Source of the DNA: UBA830 sp038146925
GTDB taxonomy: Bacteria > Pseudomonadota > Alphaproteobacteria > MPNO01 > UBA830
Length of the DNA: 64,000 nt
Reading direction: 5' to 3'
Assembly: GCA_038146925.1 (NCBI GenBank)
Contig: JAYQSP010000004.1
Location: forward strand, 186,001-250,000
Below, one piece after another: positions 16,897 through 25,123 of this stretch; position 1 is the first letter of the stretch; the number at the start of each line of letters is the position of its first letter. The notes beneath the pieces were generated by a model that was not told the DNA's origin, ran no database searches, and saw nothing but the letters and a program-made list of their open reading frames with translations. The position numbers were made by a program, and so were the translations under genes.

Positions 16897-17964
16897 ATGC
16901 GTCTCAAATCGCGCCGCGCGCTTTTGCGTTTCGTCCTGCTGTTCGTCGTTCCCGCAATCGCGCTGGTCGCGGGCGGCCATTACTGGGTCAAGAACACCCG
17001 CTACGTGGCGACCGAAAACGCCTATATCAAGGCGCATCATCTGGCGATCAGCGCCGACATAGACGGCCGTGCGATCCGGGTGGCCGTGCGCGAGAACGAC
17101 AGGGTGAAAAAGGGCGACCTGTTGTTTGAGCTCGACCCCGAGCAGCACCGGATCGATATCGCCAAGGCCGACGCCGAGCTTGACGGCATTCGCAACACAC
17201 TGGATGCGCTGCGCGCCGAATACCGCACGGCCGAGGCGGAACTGCGCGACGCGCAGCAGGAGGCCGGCTATTACCGCCGTGTTTTCGAGCGCCAGAAGAA
17301 GCTGATTGAACGCGGCGTCGCGTCGCGGGCGAAATACGACGAGGCCGAACGGAACCTGACCCAGGCACGCCAGGCGACGCGGACGATCGGCCAGAAGATT
17401 CAGCAGGTAAAGGCCAGGCTCGGCGGGCAGCTCGATATTCCGGCCGAAAGGCATCCGATGTTTCTGGAGGTCCTGGCCCGCCGGCAGCAGGCCGCCCTGA
17501 ACCTGCGGCGTACGCGTATCGTCGCGCCGGCCGACGGCATCGTCGGCAAGGTCTCGCTGCAGGCCGGCGAATACGTGGAAGAGGGCAAGGCCGTGCTTCC
17601 CATCGTCCAGGCGGGCGAAAACTGGATCGAGGCCAATCTGAAGGAAACCCAGCTGACATATGTGCGTCCCGGCCAGTCGGCGCGCATCGTGATCGATGCC
17701 TATCCGGATCACGAATGGACCGCGAAGGTCACCTCCATCAGCCCGTCGACCGGCGCCGAGCTGTCGGTGCTGCCGCCGCAGAACGCCAGCGGCAACTGGG
17801 TCAAGGTGGTGCAGCGCGTACCTGTCCGGCTTGAACTCGACCGCGTCCATGACGGCCTGCCGCTGAGGGCGGGCATGACGGTCTCGGTATCCATCGACAC
17901 CGAACGCGACCGGTCTCTGTTCCGCATGATGAATTCCGCGCTGGCCGACATCACCGGAAAATGA
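16897..17964 (+). CDS. HlyD/EmrA-family periplasmic adaptor of multidrug efflux pump
   Basis: 355 residues: one N-terminal transmembrane helix (residues 8-24, FVLLFVVPAIALVAGG), then a biotinyl-lipoyl half (YIKAHHLAISADIDGR), a coiled-coil hairpin of about residues 85-170, the second lipoyl half (RIVAPADGIVGKVSLQAGEYV) and a beta-barrel. This is the EmrA/VceA plan, which pairs with DHA2 permeases. It starts 3 bases after the MarR stop and is followed by the permease gene. The outer-membrane TolC partner is not in the window. Confidence 0.94.
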   Translation: MRLKSRRALLRFVLLFVVPAIALVAGGHYWVKNTRYVATENAYIKAHHLAISADIDGRAIRVAVRENDRVKKGDLLFELDPEQHRIDIAKADAELDGIRNTLDALRAEYRTAEAELRDAQQEAGYYRRVFERQKKLIERGVASRAKYDEAERNLTQARQATRTIGQKIQQVKARLGGQLDIPAERHPMFLEVLARRQQAALNLRRTRIVAPADGIVGKVSLQAGEYVEEGKAVLPIVQAGENWIEANLKETQLTYVRPGQSARIVIDAYPDHEWTAKVTSISPSTGAELSVLPPQNASGNWVKVVQRVPVRLELDRVHDGLPLRAGMTVSVSIDTERDRSLFRMMNSALADITGK

Positions 17965-17998
17965 AGCCGGTTTTAAAGACCGCTTGCGCGGCTGAACT

Positions 17999-19525
17999 GT
18001 GACCTCCATAGCTCAATCGGGCGGCCGCTCCGAGGCTTTCCAGCGCAACATGATCACCGCGTCGGTGATGATGGCGACCACCGTGGTCATCATCGACATG
18101 ACCATCGCGACCATCGCGCTGCCGCACATGCAGGGCGGCCTGAGCGCCAGCCAGGACCAGGTGTCCTGGGTGATGACCACCTATTTCATGATGCAGGCGA
18201 TCACCATGTCGGCCACAGGCTGGCTGGCCGGGCGGTTCGGGCGGAAGACGCTGTTTATCCTGTCGCTGATCGGTTTCGCGGTCTGTTCGGTGCTTTCCGG
18301 CAACGCGACCTCGATCGAGGAGATCATGCTCTATCGCGGGCTGCAGGGCATGTTTTCCGCGCCCGTGGTGCCGATCAGCCAGGCACTGATGCTCGATTCC
18401 TATCCCCGCGAACGTCACGCGCAGGCAATGTCGATCTGGGGAATCGGCGTGATGTTCGCGCCCGTCATGGGCCCTGTGATCGGCGGCTGGCTGACCGACG
18501 AATACAGCTGGCGCTGGGTGTTTTACGTCTCCATGCCGTTTTCCCTGCTCGGCATTCTGGGCGCGGTCTTCTTCATCCGGGAAACGCCCAAGAACCTCGA
18601 ACGCAAGTTCGACTGGTTCGGGTTTTCGGCGCTGGCCATCGCGTTGGCGGCGACGCAGTTCCTGCTCGATCGCGGCGAAAGCGAAGGCTGGTTTGATTCC
18701 GGACTGATCGTGGCCACCGGCGTGATCGTCGCACTGGCGTTCTATCTGTTCGTCGTCCACAGCGCGACGACGAAGAACCCCTTTATCAGCCCGGGGATAC
18801 TGAAAGACCGGAATTACATGCTGGGGCTGGTATTCATGTTCCTGCTCGGCGTGCTGGTGCTGTCGATGAACGTCATCATGCCGCTGTTCCTTCAGAACGC
18901 GCGCGGCTATCCGATCCTGACGGCAGCGCTGGTGATGATGCCGCGCGGTCTGGGGTCCCTGTTCGGGCTGATCATGGCCGGCAGGCTGAGCGGCAGGATC
19001 GACCCGCGCCTGCAGATCGCCATCGGCTTTGCCTCGACCGGGTATTCCGCCTGGCTGTTTTCGACTTTCACCACCGATGTCGGTCTGTGGGCGTTTGTCT
19101 TCGCCGCCTTCTTCAACGGCATCGGCATCGGGCTGATATTCGTGCCGCTGACAGCGGTGTCGTTCTGGACGCTACCCGGACATCTGCGCACGGAGGCATC
19201 CACCTTTACCAGCCTGTTCCGCAATTACGGCAGCGGCATCGGGGTTTCCATCGTCATCAGCGTGCTGTCCCGCACGCAATCGACCAGCCACGCCTATCTG
19301 GCGGAGCGCACCAGCCCCTATAACGAGGTCATGCAGGAACCGCACCTGCCCCCGCAATGGGATATCTTCACGACCGATGGGCTGCGGCTGCTCGACGCCG
19401 AGATCACGCGCCAGGCGATGGCCATCGGGTTCCTCAACGATTTTCATCTGATTTTCATCGGCGCGGCAATATCGGTACCGCTGGTAATGCTGCTGTCGCG
19501 TCCCAAGGGGGAACAGGCGGGGTAG
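17999..19525 (+). CDS. DHA2-family (EmrB/QacA) MFS drug exporter
   Basis: A 508-residue permease with about 14 predicted helices, started at the GTG 17999; the ribosome site is weak and a later ATG at 18050 is possible. The family marks are the first-helix motif D-M-T-I-A-T-I-A-L-P, the loop 2-3 motif GWLAGRFGRKTLF and motif C GPVIGGWLTDEYSWRW. Together with the adaptor it would export a hydrophobic or phenolic compound across both membranes by proton antiport. Co-regulation with the oxygenase operon suggests export of a pathway substrate or toxic intermediate. Confidence 0.95.
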   Translation: MTSIAQSGGRSEAFQRNMITASVMMATTVVIIDMTIATIALPHMQGGLSASQDQVSWVMTTYFMMQAITMSATGWLAGRFGRKTLFILSLIGFAVCSVLSGNATSIEEIMLYRGLQGMFSAPVVPISQALMLDSYPRERHAQAMSIWGIGVMFAPVMGPVIGGWLTDEYSWRWVFYVSMPFSLLGILGAVFFIRETPKNLERKFDWFGFSALAIALAATQFLLDRGESEGWFDSGLIVATGVIVALAFYLFVVHSATTKNPFISPGILKDRNYMLGLVFMFLLGVLVLSMNVIMPLFLQNARGYPILTAALVMMPRGLGSLFGLIMAGRLSGRIDPRLQIAIGFASTGYSAWLFSTFTTDVGLWAFVFAAFFNGIGIGLIFVPLTAVSFWTLPGHLRTEASTFTSLFRNYGSGIGVSIVISVLSRTQSTSHAYLAERTSPYNEVMQEPHLPPQWDIFTTDGLRLLDAEITRQAMAIGFLNDFHLIFIGAAISVPLVMLLSRPKGEQAG

Positions 19526-19632
19526 GGCAAGTCCGGACAAGCCCGGGAAAATAGGTGCGGTGGGAGGTATGCTTTCCCAATTCTCCGCCGATTGCTATAG
19601 CTCCCGGACATTCAAACCTCCGAACACACCAT

Positions 19633-20379
19633 ATGGCCCTGCAGAACAAATCCCGCATCCGCAACACGCTGAAAAAGCTCAGCCGCCTCGCCCCCGCCGA
19701 CGAGGACCCGCGCCCCAGCGCTCAGGAAGCGCTCGATTTCCTGTCTATTATGGCGGGCGAGAAACCGGTGATGCTGCTGGGCCGCGGCTACAACGAGCAG
19801 ATCTGGATCAAGGGCGTGCTGCAGATCGCCTCCGACGCCAGGCTGCAGATCGTCGAGGGCCCGTTCTGGGACGCCAGTGCTGATGCGGGCGCCGGCGCCG
19901 ATCTGCCGGACTGGTATCTCGACCACACCCGCGCCGCCTTCGCCGAACACCGGGCCTGGTATATCTGCCGCGCCCGCGCCGTCGCCGACGAAGTGGCGGA
20001 AATATGCGAAACCGCGGCGATCACCGTGGCGCAGGAAGCGCGGCTGCTGAACTATCCCGAATGCTGCGTGCGCGCCCATTATCACCGCGCCGCCGAATAT
20101 CAGGGCATCTGGCTCGACCTGCTGCGCCGCAAGGCCGATGGCGACGACGATAAGGCGATGGAACTGCTGGCCGGCAACGAGCCGCTGGAACCGGAAACCG
20201 ACGAGGATGTGAAGCGGCTGGAAGCGGCGATGAAAACCATCCCCGTGCCGTTCACCAGCATCAACGCCTGCGATGCCTGCCTCGACGGCGGACCGAATGC
20301 GCCGGCCAACATCAAGTCGCTGGAAGGCCGCAAGCTGGCGGCGGAAATCGACGAAGGGCTGGTGCGGGCGTTGAGTTAG
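19633..20379 (+). CDS. Uncharacterised protein with CC and CxxC cysteine motifs
   Basis: 248 residues from the ATG at 19633. No family is assigned with confidence. The distinctive features are a YPECCVRAHYH segment near residue 140, which recalls DUF483-type proteins, and INACDACLDGG near residue 217. The four cysteines with nearby histidines could bind a metal or Fe-S cluster. There is no signal peptide or membrane segment, so it is cytoplasmic. It stands between the efflux operon and the convergent greB. Codon use is like its neighbours. Confidence 0.75.
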   Translation: MALQNKSRIRNTLKKLSRLAPADEDPRPSAQEALDFLSIMAGEKPVMLLGRGYNEQIWIKGVLQIASDARLQIVEGPFWDASADAGAGADLPDWYLDHTRAAFAEHRAWYICRARAVADEVAEICETAAITVAQEARLLNYPECCVRAHYHRAAEYQGIWLDLLRRKADGDDDKAMELLAGNEPLEPETDEDVKRLEAAMKTIPVPFTSINACDACLDGGPNAPANIKSLEGRKLAAEIDEGLVRALS

Positions 20380-20404
20380 GCGCTCGAGCTCGGGCGGCTC
20401 CGGC

Positions 20405-20890
20405 CTATCCCTCGTATTTTATCTCGATCACCTCGATATCCACCTCGCCGTCCGGCGTCCGCAGGGCCACCACGTCGCCTTCCGATGCTTTCATCAATGC
20501 CCGGGCGACGGGGCTGATCCAGCTGATCTTGTTTTCCTCGATCCGTGCTTCGTCAATGCCGACGATGCGGACGGTCTTTTCGTCGCCGTGCTGGTCCTCG
20601 TAGGTGACGGTGGCGCCGAAATAGATGCGGTCGGGGTCGGGCTGCTTGGCCGGGTCGACGACTTCCGCGCTTTCCAGCCGCTTCATCAGGTGGCGGATGC
20701 GGCCATCGATCTCGCGCAGGCGTTTCTTGCCGTAGATATAGTCGCCGTTCTCCGAGCGGTCGCCATTGCCCGCCGCCCAGGACACCACCTCGACCACCTT
20801 GGGGCGTTCTTCGCGGCGCAGATGGCGTAGTTCGTCCTGCAGAGCGGCGAAGCCCTCGGGCGTGATGTAGTTCTTTCGCTCCTGCTGCAA
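20405..20890 (-). CDS. greB: Transcription elongation factor GreB
   Basis: 161 residues. The N-terminal coiled coil carries the catalytic acidic tip GDRSENGDYIYGKKRLREID (Asp and Glu of D-R-S-E-N). The C-terminal FKBP-like domain follows with SPVARALMKASEGD. The opening KNYITPEGF and the REERPKVV stretch distinguish GreB from GreA. It rescues backtracked RNA polymerase by stimulating transcript cleavage. The start is a TTG at 20890; no in-frame ATG is close enough. It is divergent from arfB with only 29 bases between start codons. Confidence 0.92.
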   Translation of the reverse strand: MQQERKNYITPEGFAALQDELRHLRREERPKVVEVVSWAAGNGDRSENGDYIYGKKRLREIDGRIRHLMKRLESAEVVDPAKQPDPDRIYFGATVTYEDQHGDEKTVRIVGIDEARIEENKISWISPVARALMKASEGDVVALRTPDGEVDIEVIEIKYEG

Positions 20891-20919
20891 TTTAGCGGTC
20901 CCGCGGGTAAAGTGAGAAA

Positions 20920-21345
20920 ATGATCCGGATCAACGATACGCTATCCATCGGCGAGGATGAAATCGACGAAAATTTCATCCGCGCCGGCGGGCCGGGCGGG
21001 CAGAACGTCAACAAGGTGGCGACGGCCGTGCAGCTGCGTTTCGATGCGCGCCATTCGCCGTCGCTGCCGTCCTATGTGCGCAACCGCCTGGAGACCGTGG
21101 CCGGCAACAAACTGACCAAGGACGGCGAGATCGTTATTACCGCCAACCGCCAGCGCACGCAGGAGGCCAACCGCCGTGACGCGCTCGACCGCCTGATTGC
21201 GATGATCGCCGAGGCCGCGAAACGGCCGAAATACCGGGTTGCGACCAGGCCGGGAAAGGCCGCCCGCAAGCGTCGCACCGACCGGAAAACCAAGCGCGGG
21301 CAAATTAAGAAACTCCGCAGCGGCCGCATCGGGAGAGACGATTGA
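20920..21345 (+). CDS. arfB: Alternative ribosome-rescue factor ArfB (YaeJ), peptidyl-tRNA hydrolase
   Basis: 141 residues. The GGQ catalytic loop is present (AGGPGGQNVNKVAT, residues 22-35), as in class I release factors. There is no codon-recognition domain, and the C-terminal tail is highly basic (KAARKRRTDRKTKRGQIKKLRSGRIG) and would fit the empty mRNA channel. It releases peptides from stalled ribosomes. Its stop overlaps the TTG start of the next small gene. Confidence 0.95.
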   Translation: MIRINDTLSIGEDEIDENFIRAGGPGGQNVNKVATAVQLRFDARHSPSLPSYVRNRLETVAGNKLTKDGEIVITANRQRTQEANRRDALDRLIAMIAEAAKRPKYRVATRPGKAARKRRTDRKTKRGQIKKLRSGRIGRDD

Positions 21346-21560
21346 GCACCCACGACACCAAGACCCGCAATCGGGAATTCGAAGGCCTTCTGGCGGCCTC
21401 CGGCGTACCGGTATCGGAGGCCGAACGGGATGAGTTGCGCAAAGCCTACGACACGCTCTGCGACCTGGCCGACCGCGTGCGCGCGCCGGGCCGCGACTGG
21501 ACCGTCAAGCCGATGCCGTCCTTCGCCGCGACCCCGCGTAAAAGCGAGCCCGGCGAATGA
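21342..21560 (+). CDS. AtzG-like small protein (amidase partner)
   Basis: 72 residues from a TTG at 21342 that overlaps the arfB stop (TTGA); GGGAGAG is a good ribosome site. The single helical domain (SEAERDELRKAYDTLCDLADRVR) resembles AtzG, the small partner of the AtzE amidohydrolase in the cyanuric-acid pathway. Its own stop overlaps the amidase ATG by 4 bases, so stoichiometric production is likely. The assignment rests mainly on size, helix pattern and neighbour. Confidence 0.7.
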   Translation: MSTHDTKTRNREFEGLLAASGVPVSEAERDELRKAYDTLCDLADRVRAPGRDWTVKPMPSFAATPRKSEPGE

Positions 21561-22951
21561 TTCCGCCGTTTCCTCCCACCATTGCCAACGCCGCCGTGAA
21601 GCTGGCAGCGGGAGAGCTGACCGCGGTCGCCCTGACCGAACAGTGCCTCGCACGGATCGACGCGTATGACGGCAAAATTCATGCCTTTCACAAGGTCCTG
21701 CGGGACGAGGCGCTCGCTGCGGCGGCCGGGTCCGATGCCCGGCGCGCTGCCGAAAAGACGCGCGGACCGCTTGAGGGTATTCCGCTTGCCGTGAAGGATG
21801 TCATGCAGGTCGAGAATCACGCCTGCACCGCCAATTCCCGGGTGTTACAGGACAATATCGCCGGGAAGGACGCGACGGTAATCGCCCGGTTGCGGGCGGC
21901 GGGCGCGGTCATCCTGGGCATTGTCGATACCTACGAATTCGCGTTTGGCGGTCGCCCAACCCATGACGCCCTGTTTCCGCCGGCCTGCAATCCGTGGGAC
22001 ACCGCGAAATCGACCGGCGGCTCGTCGTCGGGCTGCGGCGCGGCCGTGGCGGCGGGGTTGTGTCTCGGCGCTGTGGGGTCCGACGCCGGCGGGTCGATCC
22101 GCACGCCGGCGGCGTTGTGCGGGACGGCCGGAATCAAGCCGACCATCGGTCGTGTATCCGCGTCCGGCGTGGTGCCGCTGACGTTTTCCCTCGATACCGT
22201 CGGCCCGCTGGCGCAGACGGCGGAAGACTGCGCCCTGATGCTGCAGGCCATGGCCGGGTACGATCCGGACGACCAGCTTTCCGCCGACGTTTCCGTGCCG
22301 GACTACACAGCGGCCCTGACCGGCGGGCTGGACGGCATGAAGATCGGTATCGTACACGGCTTCTACCGCGACGATTACGATACCCCCGGCGATATAGCCG
22401 CCGCCTACGACGCGATGGTCCCGGTGCTGGAAGGTCTCGGCGCCGGGGTGTTCGAGGCGGTGCTGCCGCCGCTGATGGATTTTCACGCCGTCGGCCGTCT
22501 GATGTTGCCGACGGAGGCCTATGCCATCCACGAGGAAAAACTGCAGTCCCGCTGGACCGAGTTCGGCCCGCTGGCGCGCAACCGGATGATGCTGGGTGCG
22601 TTCGTGCGCTCCTCCGACTACCTGCAGGCGCAGCGCCGCCGCCGCGAGCTGGCGGATGCGGTCGACGCCGTATTCGAAAACTGCGACGCGCTGGTCGCGC
22701 CCGCCATGCTGACCCCGGCGGGGCCGATGGATTCGAACGAGGCGTTCCCGTTCCTCGCCGCGCCGATGATCAACGTGCCGTTCAACCTGACCGACCATCC
22801 GGCGGTTTCGGTGCGCTGCGGGTTTCAGAAAAGCGGCATGCCAATCGGCGCGCAGATCGTTGCGCGGCGCTGGGACGAGACAGGCTCGCTGCGCGTCGCA
22901 GATGCCTACGAGCAGGCCGCGGGGTGGCGCGACGCGCGGGCGAATTTGTGA
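21557..22951 (+). CDS. Amidase-signature enzyme (AtzE/GatA-like)
   Basis: 464 residues with the Ser-cisSer-Lys triad visible: Lys in GIPLAVKDVMQ near residue 79, the cis-Ser in STGGSSSGC near 155, and the nucleophile in GSDAGGSIRTPA near 178. It hydrolyses a small amide or carboxyl-biuret-like substrate. With the AtzG-like partner, an AtzEG-type heteromer is plausible. It is unlikely to be the tRNA amidotransferase subunit GatA because GatB/GatC are absent. Confidence 0.92.
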   Translation: MIPPFPPTIANAAVKLAAGELTAVALTEQCLARIDAYDGKIHAFHKVLRDEALAAAAGSDARRAAEKTRGPLEGIPLAVKDVMQVENHACTANSRVLQDNIAGKDATVIARLRAAGAVILGIVDTYEFAFGGRPTHDALFPPACNPWDTAKSTGGSSSGCGAAVAAGLCLGAVGSDAGGSIRTPAALCGTAGIKPTIGRVSASGVVPLTFSLDTVGPLAQTAEDCALMLQAMAGYDPDDQLSADVSVPDYTAALTGGLDGMKIGIVHGFYRDDYDTPGDIAAAYDAMVPVLEGLGAGVFEAVLPPLMDFHAVGRLMLPTEAYAIHEEKLQSRWTEFGPLARNRMMLGAFVRSSDYLQAQRRRRELADAVDAVFENCDALVAPAMLTPAGPMDSNEAFPFLAAPMINVPFNLTDHPAVSVRCGFQKSGMPIGAQIVARRWDETGSLRVADAYEQAAGWRDARANL

Positions 22952-22983
22952 CGGTTGTCAATCCGCTTTTTTCTGTGTCCCAC

Positions 22984-23018
22984 ACTGTCACCCTCGAGCT
23001 TGACCCGAGGGTGACAGT
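22984..23018 (+). terminator. Bidirectional hairpin terminator between convergent genes
   Basis: A perfect 13-bp stem (ACTGTCACCCTCG / CGAGGGTGACAGT) closes a 9-base loop, followed by AAAAG. It lies between the amidase stop (22951) and the convergent luciferase-family gene stop (23036), so it can serve both. Confidence 0.75.
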
Positions 23019-23035
23019 AAAAGAGTAGAATACGA

Positions 23036-24208
23036 TTACTCCGCTGCGACTGCCTGCGCGCCGACGCCGAGGTGCTTTACCTTCGGAATCACCTCCTCGG
23101 CGAACAGCCGCAGGTTCTTTTCGGTCAGTTCCTTAGGCAGCGTGCCGAACTGCAGCATCGGGGCGATGTTACCGAAGCCCATTTCCTTCTGGTACTCCTC
23201 CAGCTTGGCGACGACGCTTTCGGCGCTGCCGCACAGGAACATGCCATTATCGACCAGCGTATCGCAGTCGAGATAGCTTTCGCGCACCTTGTACTTGCTT
23301 TCCATTACCGCCTTGTAGCTGGCGAGCGACGAGTAACCCGGCGGCAGCTTGTACTGCGACGGCGACGAGATAAACTTGTTGAATAGGCTCTCGATATGTG
23401 GTGCGGCTTCCTTGCGCGCGATCTCGTCGGTTTCCGCCACATAGGCCGGCATCGCCCAGCCGAGCTGTTCCGGCGGGCATTCGTAGCCGTACACTTCGCA
23501 CTGATCGCGGTAAGCTCTCATGTTCTTGCGTACCGAAGCGACCGGACTGAAGGTAATGACATAGGTGTATTTGTGGTCTGGGTGGGCGGCGAATTCCACC
23601 GTTTCGGTCGAGCCCTGCGACGGAATCCAGATCGGCGGGCGCGGGCTCTGATACGGGCGCGGCCAGAGGTTCACATACTGATAGTGATAATGCTTGCCGT
23701 AGAATTCGAACGGGCCGGGTTCCGACCAGGCGCGGACGATAAGATCGTGCGCCTCGCGGAACCGTTCGTGGCTGAAGCCCGGATTGGTCATCGATGCGTG
23801 GTATTCGCAGCCGATCCCGCGCACGAACCCGGCGATGAAACGGCCTTCCATCAGATTGTCGATCATCGCGAATTCCTCCGCGATCGTCAGCGGGTTGTCG
23901 ACGATGGGCAGTGCCCGGCCGATGACGCCGATGGACGCTTTCTTCAGTCGCCGCGACAGAGCGCCGGCCAGCACGTTGGGCGACGGCATCATGCCGTAGG
24001 CTGTCTGGTGATGCTCGTTGACGCACACGCCATCGAAACCCAGCGTATCGGCGAGTTCCAGCTCGTCCAGATATCGGTGATAAAGCTTCGCGCCCTTCTT
24101 CGGATCGTAATAGGTATTCGGCAGATTGATCCAGGAAGATTTGTTGGTTTCCAGGTAGTCCGGATCGATGTCCTGATAGGGCATCAGGTGAAAGAAATAG
24201 AATTTCAT
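23036..24208 (-). CDS. LLM-class (luciferase-like) flavin-dependent monooxygenase
   Basis: 390 residues from the ATG at 24208 (protein begins MKFYFFHLMPY); the longer frame to 24412 overlaps the upstream gene. The TIM-barrel hallmarks are FDGVCVNEHHQTAYG and RFIAGFVRGIGCEYHA near residue 125, with ADTLGF just before. The enzyme oxidises a substrate using FMNH2 from a separate reductase. The start overlaps the stop of the alpha/beta-hydrolase gene by ATGA, so the two are translated together and probably act in sequence. Confidence 0.93.
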   Translation of the reverse strand: MKFYFFHLMPYQDIDPDYLETNKSSWINLPNTYYDPKKGAKLYHRYLDELELADTLGFDGVCVNEHHQTAYGMMPSPNVLAGALSRRLKKASIGVIGRALPIVDNPLTIAEEFAMIDNLMEGRFIAGFVRGIGCEYHASMTNPGFSHERFREAHDLIVRAWSEPGPFEFYGKHYHYQYVNLWPRPYQSPRPPIWIPSQGSTETVEFAAHPDHKYTYVITFSPVASVRKNMRAYRDQCEVYGYECPPEQLGWAMPAYVAETDEIARKEAAPHIESLFNKFISSPSQYKLPPGYSSLASYKAVMESKYKVRESYLDCDTLVDNGMFLCGSAESVVAKLEEYQKEMGFGNIAPMLQFGTLPKELTEKNLRLFAEEVIPKVKHLGVGAQAVAAE

Positions 24209-24990
24209 GCTGCGGCTCCATTCGTGTGGGCGGTCACGCCGGCGATAAAGTCGTCCAGTTTTTCCTGCTGCGGCAGGTGCCCGCATTCTGGCACGATGGT
24301 CAGGGCCGATCCGGGGATCAGCTTCTGCATCGCCTCGCCATAGGCCGGCGGGAATATCTTGTCGGAATCGCCCCACAGGATCAGCGTCGGCACGTCGATC
24401 CGGTGCAGCCATTTCTGCAGCTCCGGATTATAGAACCGCGGATGCCACGCCATTTTCGCGGTCGAGAAATGGTTCTTCAGGGAAATGTCGGCGTCTTCCT
24501 CCGACGGCTTTTTGGCGAGCCGCGCTTCGGCCAATTTCGAATCGTAAAACGTATTGTAGACCCGTTCGTCGTCGTCCCACAGGAAGATGTCTCCCTTCGG
24601 CACGCCGTCGACATGTATCCCGGCGGCGGAGACCAGCGTCAGGGTCTCGATTTTGGCCGTCGAGCGCACGGCGATTTCCAGTGCAAGCCATCCGCCCAGC
24701 GAATTGCCCACCAGATGGACTTTCTCTTCGTCCAGCGTTTCCAGGAAATCGAGATAGAAATAGGCAAGATCGCCCATCCCATCGAGCCAGTCCGGCGTAT
24801 CCGACCGGCCCCATCCGGGATGGCTGGGAACGATGACGGAATAATGCTCCGCCAGCCGGTCCATATAGGGCATCCAGTTGTGGGCGCCACCGGCGCCGTG
24901 CAGGAATACCAGCGGCGGTCCGTCTCCGCCGCGCAATACCTCAATCTCGCATCCTGCGATGGTCGTCCGTTCGGAGGAATGCTCCGCCAT
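24205..24990 (-). CDS. Alpha/beta-hydrolase
   Basis: 261 residues from the ATG at 24990. The oxyanion motif is FLHGAGG at 29-35 and the nucleophile S97 is in VGNSLGGW. The acid is in LWGDSDKIFPP and the His in PECGHLPQQEK. This is the meta-cleavage-product hydrolase / C-C hydrolase type. It is the first gene of a two-gene operon with the luciferase-like monooxygenase, behind operator C. A hydrolase paired with a Baeyer-Villiger-capable LLM enzyme suggests ring or ketone cleavage followed by hydrolysis. Confidence 0.93.
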   Translation of the reverse strand: MAEHSSERTTIAGCEIEVLRGGDGPPLVFLHGAGGAHNWMPYMDRLAEHYSVIVPSHPGWGRSDTPDWLDGMGDLAYFYLDFLETLDEEKVHLVGNSLGGWLALEIAVRSTAKIETLTLVSAAGIHVDGVPKGDIFLWDDDERVYNTFYDSKLAEARLAKKPSEEDADISLKNHFSTAKMAWHPRFYNPELQKWLHRIDVPTLILWGDSDKIFPPAYGEAMQKLIPGSALTIVPECGHLPQQEKLDDFIAGVTAHTNGAAA

Positions 24991-25019
24991 GTCCCGTCCT
25001 GCCTTGTTCTCTGATTGTT

Positions 25020-25042
25020 TAGTTAGATATCTCACTATTATA
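25020..25042 (-). promoter_or_regulatory. Operator C with -10 for the hydrolase/monooxygenase operon
   Basis: On the reverse strand TATAAT (25037-25042) is followed directly by AGTGAG-ATAT-CTAACT, an inverted repeat with one mismatch. It lies 30 bases upstream of the hydrolase ATG. Aligned by eye over 18 bases with the site at 16287-16305 it agrees at about 15 positions, and it shares the half-site core of the perfect palindrome at 16354-16375. Confidence 0.6.
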
Positions 25043-25123
25043 CGCGTGTCTCCCGCTCAATGGAAATTTAAGAGATTTCGGAGAAAGTGCCGCCTCTTAT
25101 CAACGACGCCGCCGAGACGCCCC

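Noticed and set aside
16303..18009. A 568-codon open frame on the minus strand
   Set aside because: Antisense to the MarR and HlyD genes; no recognisable content, and it would span the operator region.
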